Shown one piece after another: positions 26,090 through 34,201 of a DNA stretch of 64,000 nucleotides. The position numbers and the translations under genes were made by a program. The notes under the pieces were generated by a model. The model was not told the origin of the DNA. It saw nothing but the letters and a program-made list of their open reading frames with translations, and made no database searches. Each line of letters starts with the position of its first letter. Positions within the stretch are counted from its first letter, which is position 1. The stretch is from Natronosalvus hydrolyticus. GTDB taxonomy: Archaea; Halobacteriota; Halobacteria; Halobacteriales; Natrialbaceae. The stretch spans positions 434,001 to 498,000 of the forward strand of contig JAOPJZ010000002.1 of assembly GCA_025517525.1 (NCBI GenBank). Reading direction: 5' to 3'.

Positions 26090-26509
26090 ACCATATCAGT
26101 GTACGATGCTGCAGGACGTAAAACGGCTTCTCACGCCAACGTGATTGTCAATTATCGGAAAACGATCCTTAGTGATTCGTCAAGACTGAACATGTGATAG
26201 GAACTATTGGAACAGTTTACTCGAGTGGGGACACGTGGCGAGCGCTCGGCGGTACGTGAATATGAGATCGAAATAGAATAGTTTTCACAATATCAGTAGT
26301 GTTACCAGGAAATCTCATCGAAGGTGAAGGATCTAACCCGGGGGGCTGTGTTTTATACTCTAACTGTAACAAACCAGGGAAGACTGAGAAGGTCAGTAAA
26401 GCATGGTAATTGAGGGGATCCCAACCCAGGTCTACTTTTGAACTCTCGTCTTTTCAACCTCCAAAGAGACGTTCGGCTGTTTATCTTATCAGAGTATTTT
26501 TATAAAATT
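26090..26509. other. 420-nt gap between amidase and HTH_10 gene
   Basis: The stretch is richer in A+T than its surroundings. I see no coding-like frame. It holds an isolated TATA-like TTTTATACT near 26350 with no gene following it on that strand, and otherwise nothing that I can identify. Confidence 0.5.
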
Positions 26510-27247
26510 TCAATCAATCTCAGCTACTGGGGATGTGAAAGACGTAGTCGCATCAAGACCACTCGATCCGTCTGTTCCGATCAGAAGACGAACAAACTGT
26601 CCAGCATTCTTGATGAGCTTGTTTTCAGCCTTTCTGAGATGTTCTTCGTACGTCGAACGTGCAACAGTTGTCTGCGCTGCGAGATCGGTAATTGATGCTT
26701 GTCTGGGTTGCTCGTAATACCCATTGTCCAATGCGAGACGGAGGGCCTCAAGTTGTCGCTCAGTAACGCTATCGAAGAGCTGGTCGACGGGCGCTAACAT
26801 GGTGTGCGGAATCTGCGTTTCCTCTAGCCCGGTCTTCGAAAGTACCTCAATGTCACGGTCCGCTTCCAGTTCCTTGTACACTGTACGGATTGCCTCCTCC
26901 TCAAATGCGATTACGGTGTAGTGTTCCCAGCCGTGGCGATGGACAGTCGGTGGTTGGTAGAGGCAGTTATGTTCCTCGAACCGCTCTATAATCGAATCCT
27001 CCAGTGAACAAAGACACGACTGCATGACGACGTGCAATCCCGAATCATCGACCGATTGATGCAGTACTGTACCCAGATGATCGATCTCATCAAGAAGGTC
27101 TTCGGTTTGGGCTTCAGCCGAGGAGAGCTCCAGTACCTGGCAGTCGCTCAGATACCATTCACGGATCGTCAGGTCAGGATATCGTTCTGAGAGTTCTCGA
27201 TACGGGCATTCGTGGCGAATACGAAATGACGCTTGGTGGAGCCCCAT
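26510..27247 (-). CDS. HTH_10 (Bat-type) regulator of the adjacent sulfur-type operon
   Basis: 245 residues from ATG 27247. The N-terminal sensor region includes HQASFRIRHECPYRELSERYP and several cysteines (ECPY, DCQVL, MQSCLCSL). The C-terminal HTH_10 is clear: SVTERQLEALRLALDNGYYEQPRQASI followed by AAQTTVARSTYEEHLRKAENKLI. It is divergent from the rhodanese-metallo-beta-lactamase gene, with an 87-nt shared gap, so it probably controls that operon. The Cys residues would suit a sulfur or redox signal, which is inference. The 3' end of the gene is AT-richer than its 5' end. Confidence 0.83.
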   Translation of the reverse strand: MGLHQASFRIRHECPYRELSERYPDLTIREWYLSDCQVLELSSAEAQTEDLLDEIDHLGTVLHQSVDDSGLHVVMQSCLCSLEDSIIERFEEHNCLYQPPTVHRHGWEHYTVIAFEEEAIRTVYKELEADRDIEVLSKTGLEETQIPHTMLAPVDQLFDSVTERQLEALRLALDNGYYEQPRQASITDLAAQTTVARSTYEEHLRKAENKLIKNAGQFVRLLIGTDGSSGLDATTSFTSPVAEID

Positions 27248-27334
27248 AGGAGACCATATGTAGTCCAATGCATTAGAGGTGCCGGTTATAGCCTGCAGTG
27301 GTCATATACCCCTATCAGCACTACGAATAGTACG

Positions 27335-28447
27335 ATGCCAGAGATTACACCCGAAAAATTAGGAAATCGACTATTCGACAGCCAGGAACCTCCCTTGATT
27401 CTGGATATTCGGCACAGTGACGAGTTTGAGGAGTGGCATATCCCTGGGAGCACAAACATTGACGTTTACGACGAACTCAAAAAAGACGCCGAAGTGGCAC
27501 GAACGCAGCTCTCAGAGCTTCCAGCTGACCAGGATATCGTGACAGTCTGTGCTGCTGGCGGTGTTTCACAGAAGGCAACTGACCTCCTCAAAGAGATGGG
27601 ACGGGATGCACTGACGCTCGTCGATGGAATGAACGGTTGGAGTCGCGTTCATCGGTCCGCGTCGGTCGATATCGATATTGACGGGGAACTACTACAGGTC
27701 GCTCGCCCAGGCAAAGGATGTCTCTCTTACATTCTTATCTCGAATGGTGAAGCGGCTGTATTCGACCCCTCACACTATCCGGAAGAATACGAGAAACGTC
27801 TCGAAGGCGAGGGCGCCGAACTCATTAGCGTCTTCGATACGCACGCTCACGCCGATCACGTCTCCGGTGGACGCGACCTTGCTGACCGAAATGACGTGCC
27901 GTACCACCTCCATTCCGCGGATGCAACGTCGCTTGATGCGACGTCACTGGAAGACGGTCAGCAGTTCACTATCGGGACTGTAAGCGTTGAGGTGATTCCT
28001 ACACCGGGACACAGTCCCGGCGGCGTAACATACGCGGTCGGTAATGATGGACTCGTGACCGGCGATACACTCTTTCATAAAAGCGTCGGACGGGTCGAGC
28101 TCGGTGTAGAAGCGGGGATCGAAGACACGGATGTTGAAGAGAATGCAGCCACGCTTTACGAGAGCCTGCAACGACTCCGACACCGGAGCGGCAATCCGTT
28201 GATTCTTCCGGCTCATGATCCGGGCTCTCCCGAACCCCCAGTCAGGAAACGGTTGAGCCAGGTCGAAGCGCAGAACGACGACCTTGGACGAGACCGCGAC
28301 TCGTTGATCGAAGATCTTGCATCCGATATTCCGGATCACCCACCCAATTTCCAGCGTGTCAAGCGAGTCAACATCGGCGACGAATCAGTCGATGATGACG
28401 AGCTATCGAGTCTCGAACTGGGGCCGAACCGCTGTGCTGCTGAATAA
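27335..28447 (+). CDS. Rhodanese-metallo-beta-lactamase fusion, persulfide dioxygenase-like
   Basis: 370 residues from ATG 27335. Residues 1-105 are a rhodanese domain with the active-site loop VCAAGGVSQKA (Cys72). Residues about 115-330 are a metallo-beta-lactamase fold with the metal motif THAHADH (His170, His172, Asp174, His175), then PTPGHSPGGVTY, LVTGDTLF and ILPAHD. This metal site is that of the ETHE1/persulfide dioxygenase group, and rhodanese fusions occur in CstB-like enzymes. It probably oxidises low-molecular-weight persulfides in the cytoplasm. Usual fusions have the rhodanese at the C-terminus; here it is N-terminal. It heads an operon with an MFS permease 3 nt downstream. Confidence 0.87.
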   Translation: MPEITPEKLGNRLFDSQEPPLILDIRHSDEFEEWHIPGSTNIDVYDELKKDAEVARTQLSELPADQDIVTVCAAGGVSQKATDLLKEMGRDALTLVDGMNGWSRVHRSASVDIDIDGELLQVARPGKGCLSYILISNGEAAVFDPSHYPEEYEKRLEGEGAELISVFDTHAHADHVSGGRDLADRNDVPYHLHSADATSLDATSLEDGQQFTIGTVSVEVIPTPGHSPGGVTYAVGNDGLVTGDTLFHKSVGRVELGVEAGIEDTDVEENAATLYESLQRLRHRSGNPLILPAHDPGSPEPPVRKRLSQVEAQNDDLGRDRDSLIEDLASDIPDHPPNFQRVKRVNIGDESVDDDELSSLELGPNRCAAE

Positions 28448-28450
28448 TCT

Positions 28451-29734
28451 ATGAGTTCGGGCTACACACAAGGGATTCAAGCAAACTGGAAGCAGTTCTT
28501 GCTCCAGGTCCTGACGGTGTTTGCGGTCGGCCTTACGATGGGGTCACAGCGGACTGTTGTTCCCGTTATGGGTGAGGAGACGTTCGGCATCACATCGTTC
28601 CTTGTCATCGGTTCGTTTGTCGTGAGCTTCGGCATCGTCAAGGCAGTTCTCAACCTGTACTCCGGAAAATGGGCGGATGTGTACGGTCGCAAGCCAATCC
28701 TCATTCTGGGATGGGTGTCAGCACTTCCGATTCCCTTCATTTTGATCCTTGCGCCAAGCTGGGAGTGGATTGTCGCAGGGAATCTGCTCCTTGGTGTCAA
28801 CCAGGGTGTCGCCTGGAGCATGAGTATGATTTCGAAGATCGAACTTGCCGGACCGGGCCAGCGTGGGCTGGCAGCCGGGATCGACGAGGCGTTCGGCTAT
28901 ACCGGCGTCGCTATCGGGGCCTGGCTGACTGGCGTCATCGCCGCCTCCTACAGTCTCCGACCGGAGCCGTTCTACTTCCTGCTCTTGGTGATTATTGTTG
29001 CCATGTTGATCGCGCTCTTTTTTATCGAGGAGACGCTGCCGTATGCGAAGGCGGAAGCTGCACAGCCCGACGGTGGGGAAGAGAAAACGAGTGACGATGC
29101 GGAACTCTCGTTTAAAGAAATCGTCAAGCAAGCGACCTACGGTGATCGGACGCTGTTTACTGCTGCGCAGGCTGGCCACGTCGAGAACTTCGTGGATACA
29201 CTCGTCTGGATCGCCTTCCCGCTGTTCCTCTTCGCACAAGGTCTTGACACGGCACAGATCGGAGTCGTCGTCGGTGTCCACAGTGCGGCATACTTCTTGC
29301 AGGTGTATACCGGCAGACTCGGTGACCAGATCGGTCGAAAACCACCGATCGTAGTCGGGTTCTTCCTTGCGGGTGGTGGAATCCTCGGAATGATGCTGGT
29401 CGAAGGGTATCTGGCCTGGATCGTAATGTCCGGCATCGCCGGTGTGGGAATGGCGTTGCATTATCCAAACCTGATTTCGGTCGCCAGTGACGCTGCGCAT
29501 CCACTGTGGCGTTCGACGGGCCTAGGGGTCTATCGCTTGTGGCGCGATCTCGGGTACGCTGTCGGAGCGATCCTGATCGGGCTTACGATGGATCTGTTGT
29601 ACATCGAGGCAGCCTTCTATGGAACCGCGATAGCGATGTTCATTTCCGGTGGGCTGGTTGTCCTGCTGATGGAAGAGACCCACCCGGAGTTTGGAACGCA
29701 CGAACGACCATCGCTCTCACAGGCAGACGACTAA
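28451..29734 (+). CDS. MFS transporter in sulfur-type operon
   Basis: 427 residues with about twelve hydrophobic helices and the MFS loop 2-3 motif (GKWADVYGRKPILILG), repeated in the second half as TGRLGDQIGRKPPIVVG. A long hydrophilic loop (about 195-225, Glu/Asp-rich) separates the halves. It starts 3 nt after the rhodanese-lactamase stop and is certainly co-transcribed. By context it may export sulfite, thiosulfate or another product of persulfide oxidation, or import a sulfur compound. The substrate is not predictable from sequence. Confidence 0.87.
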   Translation: MSSGYTQGIQANWKQFLLQVLTVFAVGLTMGSQRTVVPVMGEETFGITSFLVIGSFVVSFGIVKAVLNLYSGKWADVYGRKPILILGWVSALPIPFILILAPSWEWIVAGNLLLGVNQGVAWSMSMISKIELAGPGQRGLAAGIDEAFGYTGVAIGAWLTGVIAASYSLRPEPFYFLLLVIIVAMLIALFFIEETLPYAKAEAAQPDGGEEKTSDDAELSFKEIVKQATYGDRTLFTAAQAGHVENFVDTLVWIAFPLFLFAQGLDTAQIGVVVGVHSAAYFLQVYTGRLGDQIGRKPPIVVGFFLAGGGILGMMLVEGYLAWIVMSGIAGVGMALHYPNLISVASDAAHPLWRSTGLGVYRLWRDLGYAVGAILIGLTMDLLYIEAAFYGTAIAMFISGGLVVLLMEETHPEFGTHERPSLSQADD

Positions 29735-29761
29735 GTCGCTACCGTTACAATAACGACACAT

Positions 29762-29866
29762 ATGATCTACCTCGATCACGCTGCGACGACGAACCCGCAC
29801 GACGACGTTATTGAGGCTATAAAGCCCAACTTGCGGGAGGAGGATCACAACCCGTCCTATGAGTAA
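29762..29866 (+). pseudogene. 34-residue N-terminal remnant of a cysteine desulfurase (IscS/NifS type)
   Basis: The short frame begins MIYLDHAATTNP and continues through DDVIEAIKPNL to DHNPSYE before a TAA. These match the first 34 residues of NifS/IscS-type desulfurases (MIYLDHAATTPV ... NPSS). The PLP-binding and cysteine-donor parts are absent. Its stop overlaps the start of the next gene in ATGAGTAA, so it now serves, or at least behaves, as a translated leader coupled to the methyltransferase. It is either a deletion relic inside a sulfur operon or a retained leader peptide. Confidence 0.8.
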
Positions 29867-30464
29867 TGTCGAAAGCTTCGTTCGGTTCTGTGAGAGCGAC
29901 TTCGGCACTGCTGTCATGGATCACGAAGCGGCGTACCTGAAACAGTTCGTTACCCCAGATGATCGAATCCTTGACATCGGTGCCGGTATCGGATCGATCG
30001 AAGAGCGGTTTCCGAACCACGAAATCATCGGGATTGATCTGTCGCCAAAAATGATCCGAACTGCTCGTTCCCGAGTCGATGCATCGTTCCTTGTGGGGGA
30101 CGCCAGATCGCTGCCCGTTGGTGACGATCACGTTGATGCGGTCTTCTTCGTAGCGACACTGGAATTCATTCCTGAAATCGACATGGTACTCAACGAAGCA
30201 ACTCGTGTCCTTTCCCCTGATGGGACGTTGGTTGCGATACTACTGAACACGGAGTCCGAATACGTCCAGTCAAATTTGGAACGGGAAGGATCGTATTTTC
30301 AGCGAATGGAACACCAGGAGACGGCGAAACTCGCAACTGCCGTCGAGAAATGTATTGACGGAACCCGCGAGTATACGCTCGGAATCGCTGACGAAGCGGT
30401 ATACGAAACGAATGACCCGACTGAAGCCGCAGTGCTTGCCATCTCCGGATCGCCAACACAATGA
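29859..30464 (+). CDS. Class I SAM-dependent methyltransferase
   Basis: 201 residues. SAM-binding motif I is ILDIGAGIGSIEERFP, followed by the acidic post-I end IIGIDLSPKMI and motif-like VGDARSLPVGDDHVDAVFF. RVLSPDGTLVAILLN is the usual strand 5 region. The C-terminal part is short. It overlaps the desulfurase remnant by 8 nt and is followed 37 nt later by a nucleoside phosphorylase. The substrate is unknown. In a sulfur operon, methylation of a thiol or sulfide is a reasonable guess and no more than that. Confidence 0.83.
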   Translation: MSNVESFVRFCESDFGTAVMDHEAAYLKQFVTPDDRILDIGAGIGSIEERFPNHEIIGIDLSPKMIRTARSRVDASFLVGDARSLPVGDDHVDAVFFVATLEFIPEIDMVLNEATRVLSPDGTLVAILLNTESEYVQSNLEREGSYFQRMEHQETAKLATAVEKCIDGTREYTLGIADEAVYETNDPTEAAVLAISGSPTQ

Positions 30465-30501
30465 ATAGAGGACACAACGGTCTCATATTGAGAGATCACC
30501 G

Positions 30502-31314
30502 ATGACCGGAAATTCGGACGTATCGGCTGATTCCCCGCTACACACAGCGAAGCAGTACGACGAGCCGTCGGTATTCACACCGAAATCGCTGTTGCGGGAA
30601 GCACGCCGACAAAAAGAGCTTCCTGATGAACCAGTTCCAGATATTTGCATACTCGATCCGGATGGAGACCTGGTTCGATATCTTGTAAAAACTGGTCAGG
30701 CTGAACGCTCCTCCAATTGGCCAGGGTACCATACGGAACTGTATGAGTTTGAACGTAACAACACGACGTTCGGGATCATTGGGTGTGCAGTTGGCGCATC
30801 GTTTGCGGTCCTGGTCGCAGAGCAACTCTTTGCGTCGGGTTGCGAGTTCCTCATCAGTATCACGTCATCCGGTCAGATCCAACAACGAGACGATCCGCCG
30901 TATTTCGTCTTGATCGAACGTGCACTCCGTGACGAGGGGACGAGCCATCATTACCGTAAACCCGAAGAATATGCGATGCTCGATACGGATCTTCGAGATC
31001 GAATCGAGGCCGAGTGCGTCTCGGTTTCACGACCAGTGTATACTGGAGCGACGTGGACGACGGATGCCCCGTTCCGGGAGACCGAACAAGCAATTGAGCG
31101 CGCGCGTTCGGAAAATATTCTTGCCGTTGAAATGGAGGCAGCCGCGTTGTATACGTTCGCCGCTGTTCGAGATCGTCCAGTCGTGTGTTTTGCACACGTA
31201 ACAAACCAGATGGGACAGGCCGAGGAGGATTTCGAAAAGGGAGAGGAAAACGGAAGTCAAGATGCGTTAGAAGTGATAGATGTAGCCGCAGATAGTTGGC
31301 GGTCGATGGCGTGA
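30502..31314 (+). CDS. Nucleoside phosphorylase (uridine / MTA phosphorylase-like, PNP superfamily)
   Basis: 270 residues of the PNP_UDP_1 superfamily. GIIGCAVGASFAVLVAEQL is the phosphate-binding area, ISITSSGQI follows, and the nucleoside-binding VEMEAAALYTFA near residue 213 is diagnostic. It cleaves a nucleoside with phosphate to a base and ribose-1-phosphate. After a methyltransferase, salvage of methylthioadenosine or adenosine derived from SAM is possible, but the uridine phosphorylase-like sequence does not settle the substrate. Likely the last gene of the operon that starts at 27335. Confidence 0.85.
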   Translation: MTGNSDVSADSPLHTAKQYDEPSVFTPKSLLREARRQKELPDEPVPDICILDPDGDLVRYLVKTGQAERSSNWPGYHTELYEFERNNTTFGIIGCAVGASFAVLVAEQLFASGCEFLISITSSGQIQQRDDPPYFVLIERALRDEGTSHHYRKPEEYAMLDTDLRDRIEAECVSVSRPVYTGATWTTDAPFRETEQAIERARSENILAVEMEAAALYTFAAVRDRPVVCFAHVTNQMGQAEEDFEKGEENGSQDALEVIDVAADSWRSMA

Positions 31315-31722
31315 GAATCATTCCGAAACGGAACCGGGACAGTCAGCAAACACGTCCCAGTTCTCGCTGCATTCGCGCGTTCCACCTTTTTACGCTTCCA
31401 AGTAACATACGAGTACTGGTATAGATCTTAACGGTCAATTCTGGCCGCTTGTATCGTCTTATTCCTCGTAACCATATTTGCAATCAATACTGTAGAAACT
31501 AGCTATGAAATCCTACGTTCTATGGCACCCCTGACTATAGTAATCCAGAAATCGAGTCGATAGCGGTTGTCGGGTTCGGTCCACACGTCATCGCTTAACA
31601 GGCTATTTGCCGGGTTGGAAAGTCTCGAGGACGCGCTTGAGTGAACGATTCTAAAGGATTCTCCAGAAGCAAAACTGCTTCCACACCGGAGATTTAAGTT
31701 ACTATACGCCGGTTCTTGGTCC
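31315..31722. other. 408-nt gap before the amine oxidase gene
   Basis: No coding-like frame is evident. Near its right end GATTTAAGTTACTATACG (31690-31708) provides TATA-like sequences 15-30 nt before the ATG at 31723 and is the probable promoter of the amine oxidase. The rest is featureless to my reading. Confidence 0.5.
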
Positions 31723-33741
31723 ATGGTATCATCAACCAAGACAGTCAGTCATCCACTCGATCCACTGCAACCGGAAGAAATAGAAGCAGCGTATAACATT
31801 CTCGTCGCCGAATACGATCTCGGTGAGGCGAGCCTCTGCATCAAAGTCGAACTCGATGAGCCGTCGAAAGAAGCCATGCAGGCCTACGATGACGAAGGTG
31901 AAAGCCCAACCCGGCGCGCCAGAATCGTCATCCGGAAAAGCGCCGACCGGGAAACCATCTCTGCCGTCGTGGACCTCGATGCCGAGTCGGTCGTCGACCT
32001 CGAGCACGTCGACGGACAGCCCTCGATTGCCATCGAGGAGTTCATCGAGTGTGAGGAGACTGTCAAAGCGCACGAGGAATGGCAACAGGCGGTGAAAGCC
32101 CGTGGTGTAGAGAACACCGACCGGGCGATGGTCGATCCCTGGTCGGTCGGCCACGAGTTCATCCCGGAGAGCGTCGATCGGTCGAAACGACTGGCCCACG
32201 GGTTGACGTTTCTCCGACCCAGTGAGGACGACGGCGACGAGGGGTACGCGCATCCCATCTCCGGACTGCACACGTTCGTCGACCTCGACCGCATGGAGGT
32301 CGTCGAGGTCGTCGACTACGGCCCGCCGGATGAAGATGACCCAATCCCACCGAAGGGAATGGCCTATCGCGAGGGAGACGTCGACTTCCGAGACGATCTG
32401 GCACCGTACAACGTCGATCAGCCCGACGGTCCGAGTTGGAGCGTCGAGGGGCGGAAACTCGAATGGCAAAACTGGCACATGCGCGTCGGCTGGACCCAGC
32501 GAGAAGGGCTGGTGCTCCACGAAATCGGCTACGAAGACGATGGAGAGGTTCGCCCGATCATCGACCGAGCCTCCTGTGTCGAGATGTCGGTTCCCTATGG
32601 CGACCAGAACATCAACGATCGGTTCAAAAACGCGATGGATGTCGGCGAGTACAACATCGGCCGGCTCGCCAAGTCCCTGACAAACGGTTGTGATTGTCTG
32701 GGCCACATGCACTACTGGGACGCCGTGATGAACACGGCCGAGGGAGAGATTAACCGCCTCGAGAACGCCATCTGTCTTCACGAAGAGGACAATGGCACAC
32801 TCTGGGAACGAAGCGACTGGCGCACTCAGTCCGACGAAGTCCGACGACGACGCCGACTCGTCGTCTCGTTCGTCGCTGCCGTCGGAAACTACGACTACAT
32901 TTTCAACTGGTATTTCTACCAGGATGCGTCCATGGAGGTCGAGGTCCGGCTGACCGGCATCGACAGCGTCTCCGCGGTGGGACCGGACGAGGACCCGGAA
33001 GGATACGGCGAACTGCTCGCACCGCAGCTCAACGGCCCCATCCACCAGCACTTCTTCAATTTCCGGCTCGATATGAACGTCGACGACGGGCCGAATTCAC
33101 TCTATCGCGTGCAGAACCAGCAGGTCCCCGTCGGACCGGGCGGACTCGACCCGATGGGAGACGCTGACGAGCGAACGACGAATCCCGGCGGCCAGGCCTT
33201 TTATGCTGATCGGACGAAACTTTCGAGCGAAACACAGGCCAAAGACCTCATCGACCCGCTAAAGGGTCGATACTGGCAGGTCGTCAACCCCAGCGCCGAA
33301 AATTCGCTTGGGAAGCCGACGGGCTACCGACTGCTGCCCGGTGGCAACGTCGAAGCGGCGATGCAACCGGACTCGAGCGTCCTCGAGCGCTCCGGATTCA
33401 TCAAATACCACCTCTGGGCGACCCCCTATCGGGAGGACGAACGGTTCCCGGCCGGCACCTTCCCAAATCAGCATCCGGGCGGTGCAGGCCTTCCGGCCTG
33501 GACCGAAGCGGATCGAAACCTCGAGGAAGAAGATCTCGTGCTCTGGTACACCCTGGGCGTCAATCACGTCACTCGGCCGGAAGACTGGCCAATCTTACCC
33601 GCACAGGTTTACAGCTTCAAGCTACAGCCCGTGAACTTCTTCGACGAGAGTCCTGCAATAGACGTCCCACCACAACACGCCATCGACGGGCAGGACGTGC
33701 CGGGACACGGGAGCTGTCACGTGGACGCTGACGACGACTGA
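31723..33741 (+). CDS. Copper-containing primary amine oxidase
   Basis: 672 residues, the usual length. The topaquinone precursor is Tyr390 in VGNYDYIFNW. The catalytic base is Asp306 in MDVGEYNIG. Copper ligands are His441 and His443 (HQHFF) plus the later His in GVNHVTRPEDWP. There is no signal peptide, so it is cytoplasmic or exported without a visible signal. The enzyme oxidises primary amines to aldehydes, ammonia and hydrogen peroxide; the family in this context acts on tyramine or phenethylamine-type substrates. It stands alone between a gap with a promoter and an AT-rich intergenic stretch. Confidence 0.93.
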   Translation: MVSSTKTVSHPLDPLQPEEIEAAYNILVAEYDLGEASLCIKVELDEPSKEAMQAYDDEGESPTRRARIVIRKSADRETISAVVDLDAESVVDLEHVDGQPSIAIEEFIECEETVKAHEEWQQAVKARGVENTDRAMVDPWSVGHEFIPESVDRSKRLAHGLTFLRPSEDDGDEGYAHPISGLHTFVDLDRMEVVEVVDYGPPDEDDPIPPKGMAYREGDVDFRDDLAPYNVDQPDGPSWSVEGRKLEWQNWHMRVGWTQREGLVLHEIGYEDDGEVRPIIDRASCVEMSVPYGDQNINDRFKNAMDVGEYNIGRLAKSLTNGCDCLGHMHYWDAVMNTAEGEINRLENAICLHEEDNGTLWERSDWRTQSDEVRRRRRLVVSFVAAVGNYDYIFNWYFYQDASMEVEVRLTGIDSVSAVGPDEDPEGYGELLAPQLNGPIHQHFFNFRLDMNVDDGPNSLYRVQNQQVPVGPGGLDPMGDADERTTNPGGQAFYADRTKLSSETQAKDLIDPLKGRYWQVVNPSAENSLGKPTGYRLLPGGNVEAAMQPDSSVLERSGFIKYHLWATPYREDERFPAGTFPNQHPGGAGLPAWTEADRNLEEEDLVLWYTLGVNHVTRPEDWPILPAQVYSFKLQPVNFFDESPAIDVPPQHAIDGQDVPGHGSCHVDADDD

Positions 33742-34043
33742 TAGGGGTTGGTGTGAAGCCCGTTTGCGTATTTTCGAGGTGCTGAATTATCGTCCGACTC
33801 GAGAACGCAATTCCGAGATACAGCATACCGGCTTGCAACTTTCTACAGCGGTTTCGGAAGCGATAGCATTTCTCGAGAAAGCGGAGATAGGGTTTCGGTA
33901 GCAACCCACAAAGCTGAACCAGACGTATGACGCCTGAGACGGTCGTTCACGCAATACTTCACAGACCAATCACATTGTTCCTTTAATCTTATAGTAAGAA
34001 TATTTTAAATAATATAATAACAATCGCGCTCCCAGCCCACAGT
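33742..34043. other. 302-nt gap with AT-rich promoter of the micro-protein gene
   Basis: The left half shows nothing. At about 33985-34020 there is a markedly AT-rich run including TTTTAAATAATATAATAAC, ending about 24 nt before the ATG at 34044. It is a strong TATA-type promoter for a leaderless transcript of the micro-protein gene. Confidence 0.6.
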
Positions 34044-34190
34044 ATGTCCCAAACGGACACCTCAAAGACGGCAGAATTCCTCAAGAACCACCCCCGACTC
34101 ATCGGCATGATGTTCGCAGCGATGATCCTGCTTTCACAGGCAGGGACAGTTGTTGCTGGGGGCCGGTCTGGTACAACTGGCGGTATCTGA
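34044..34190 (+). CDS. 48-residue single-TM micro-protein (DUF7503-like)
   Basis: The protein is a short polar N-terminus (MSQTDTSKTAEFLKNHPRL), one hydrophobic helix (IGMMFAAMILLSQAGTVVA) and a Gly/Ser-rich end (GGRSGTTGGI). I recall the same pattern in a family of haloarchaeal micro-proteins named DUF7503 in databases; that assignment is from memory. The helix could be a membrane anchor or a cleavable signal ending at VVAGG. Its stop is only 11 nt from the stop of the convergent CHAT protease, and it has its own strong promoter. I suspect functional linkage to the protease, as substrate or effector. It is too short for routine gene prediction. Confidence 0.72.
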   Translation: MSQTDTSKTAEFLKNHPRLIGMMFAAMILLSQAGTVVAGGRSGTTGGI

Positions 34191-34201
34191 AAACGAACTT
34201 T

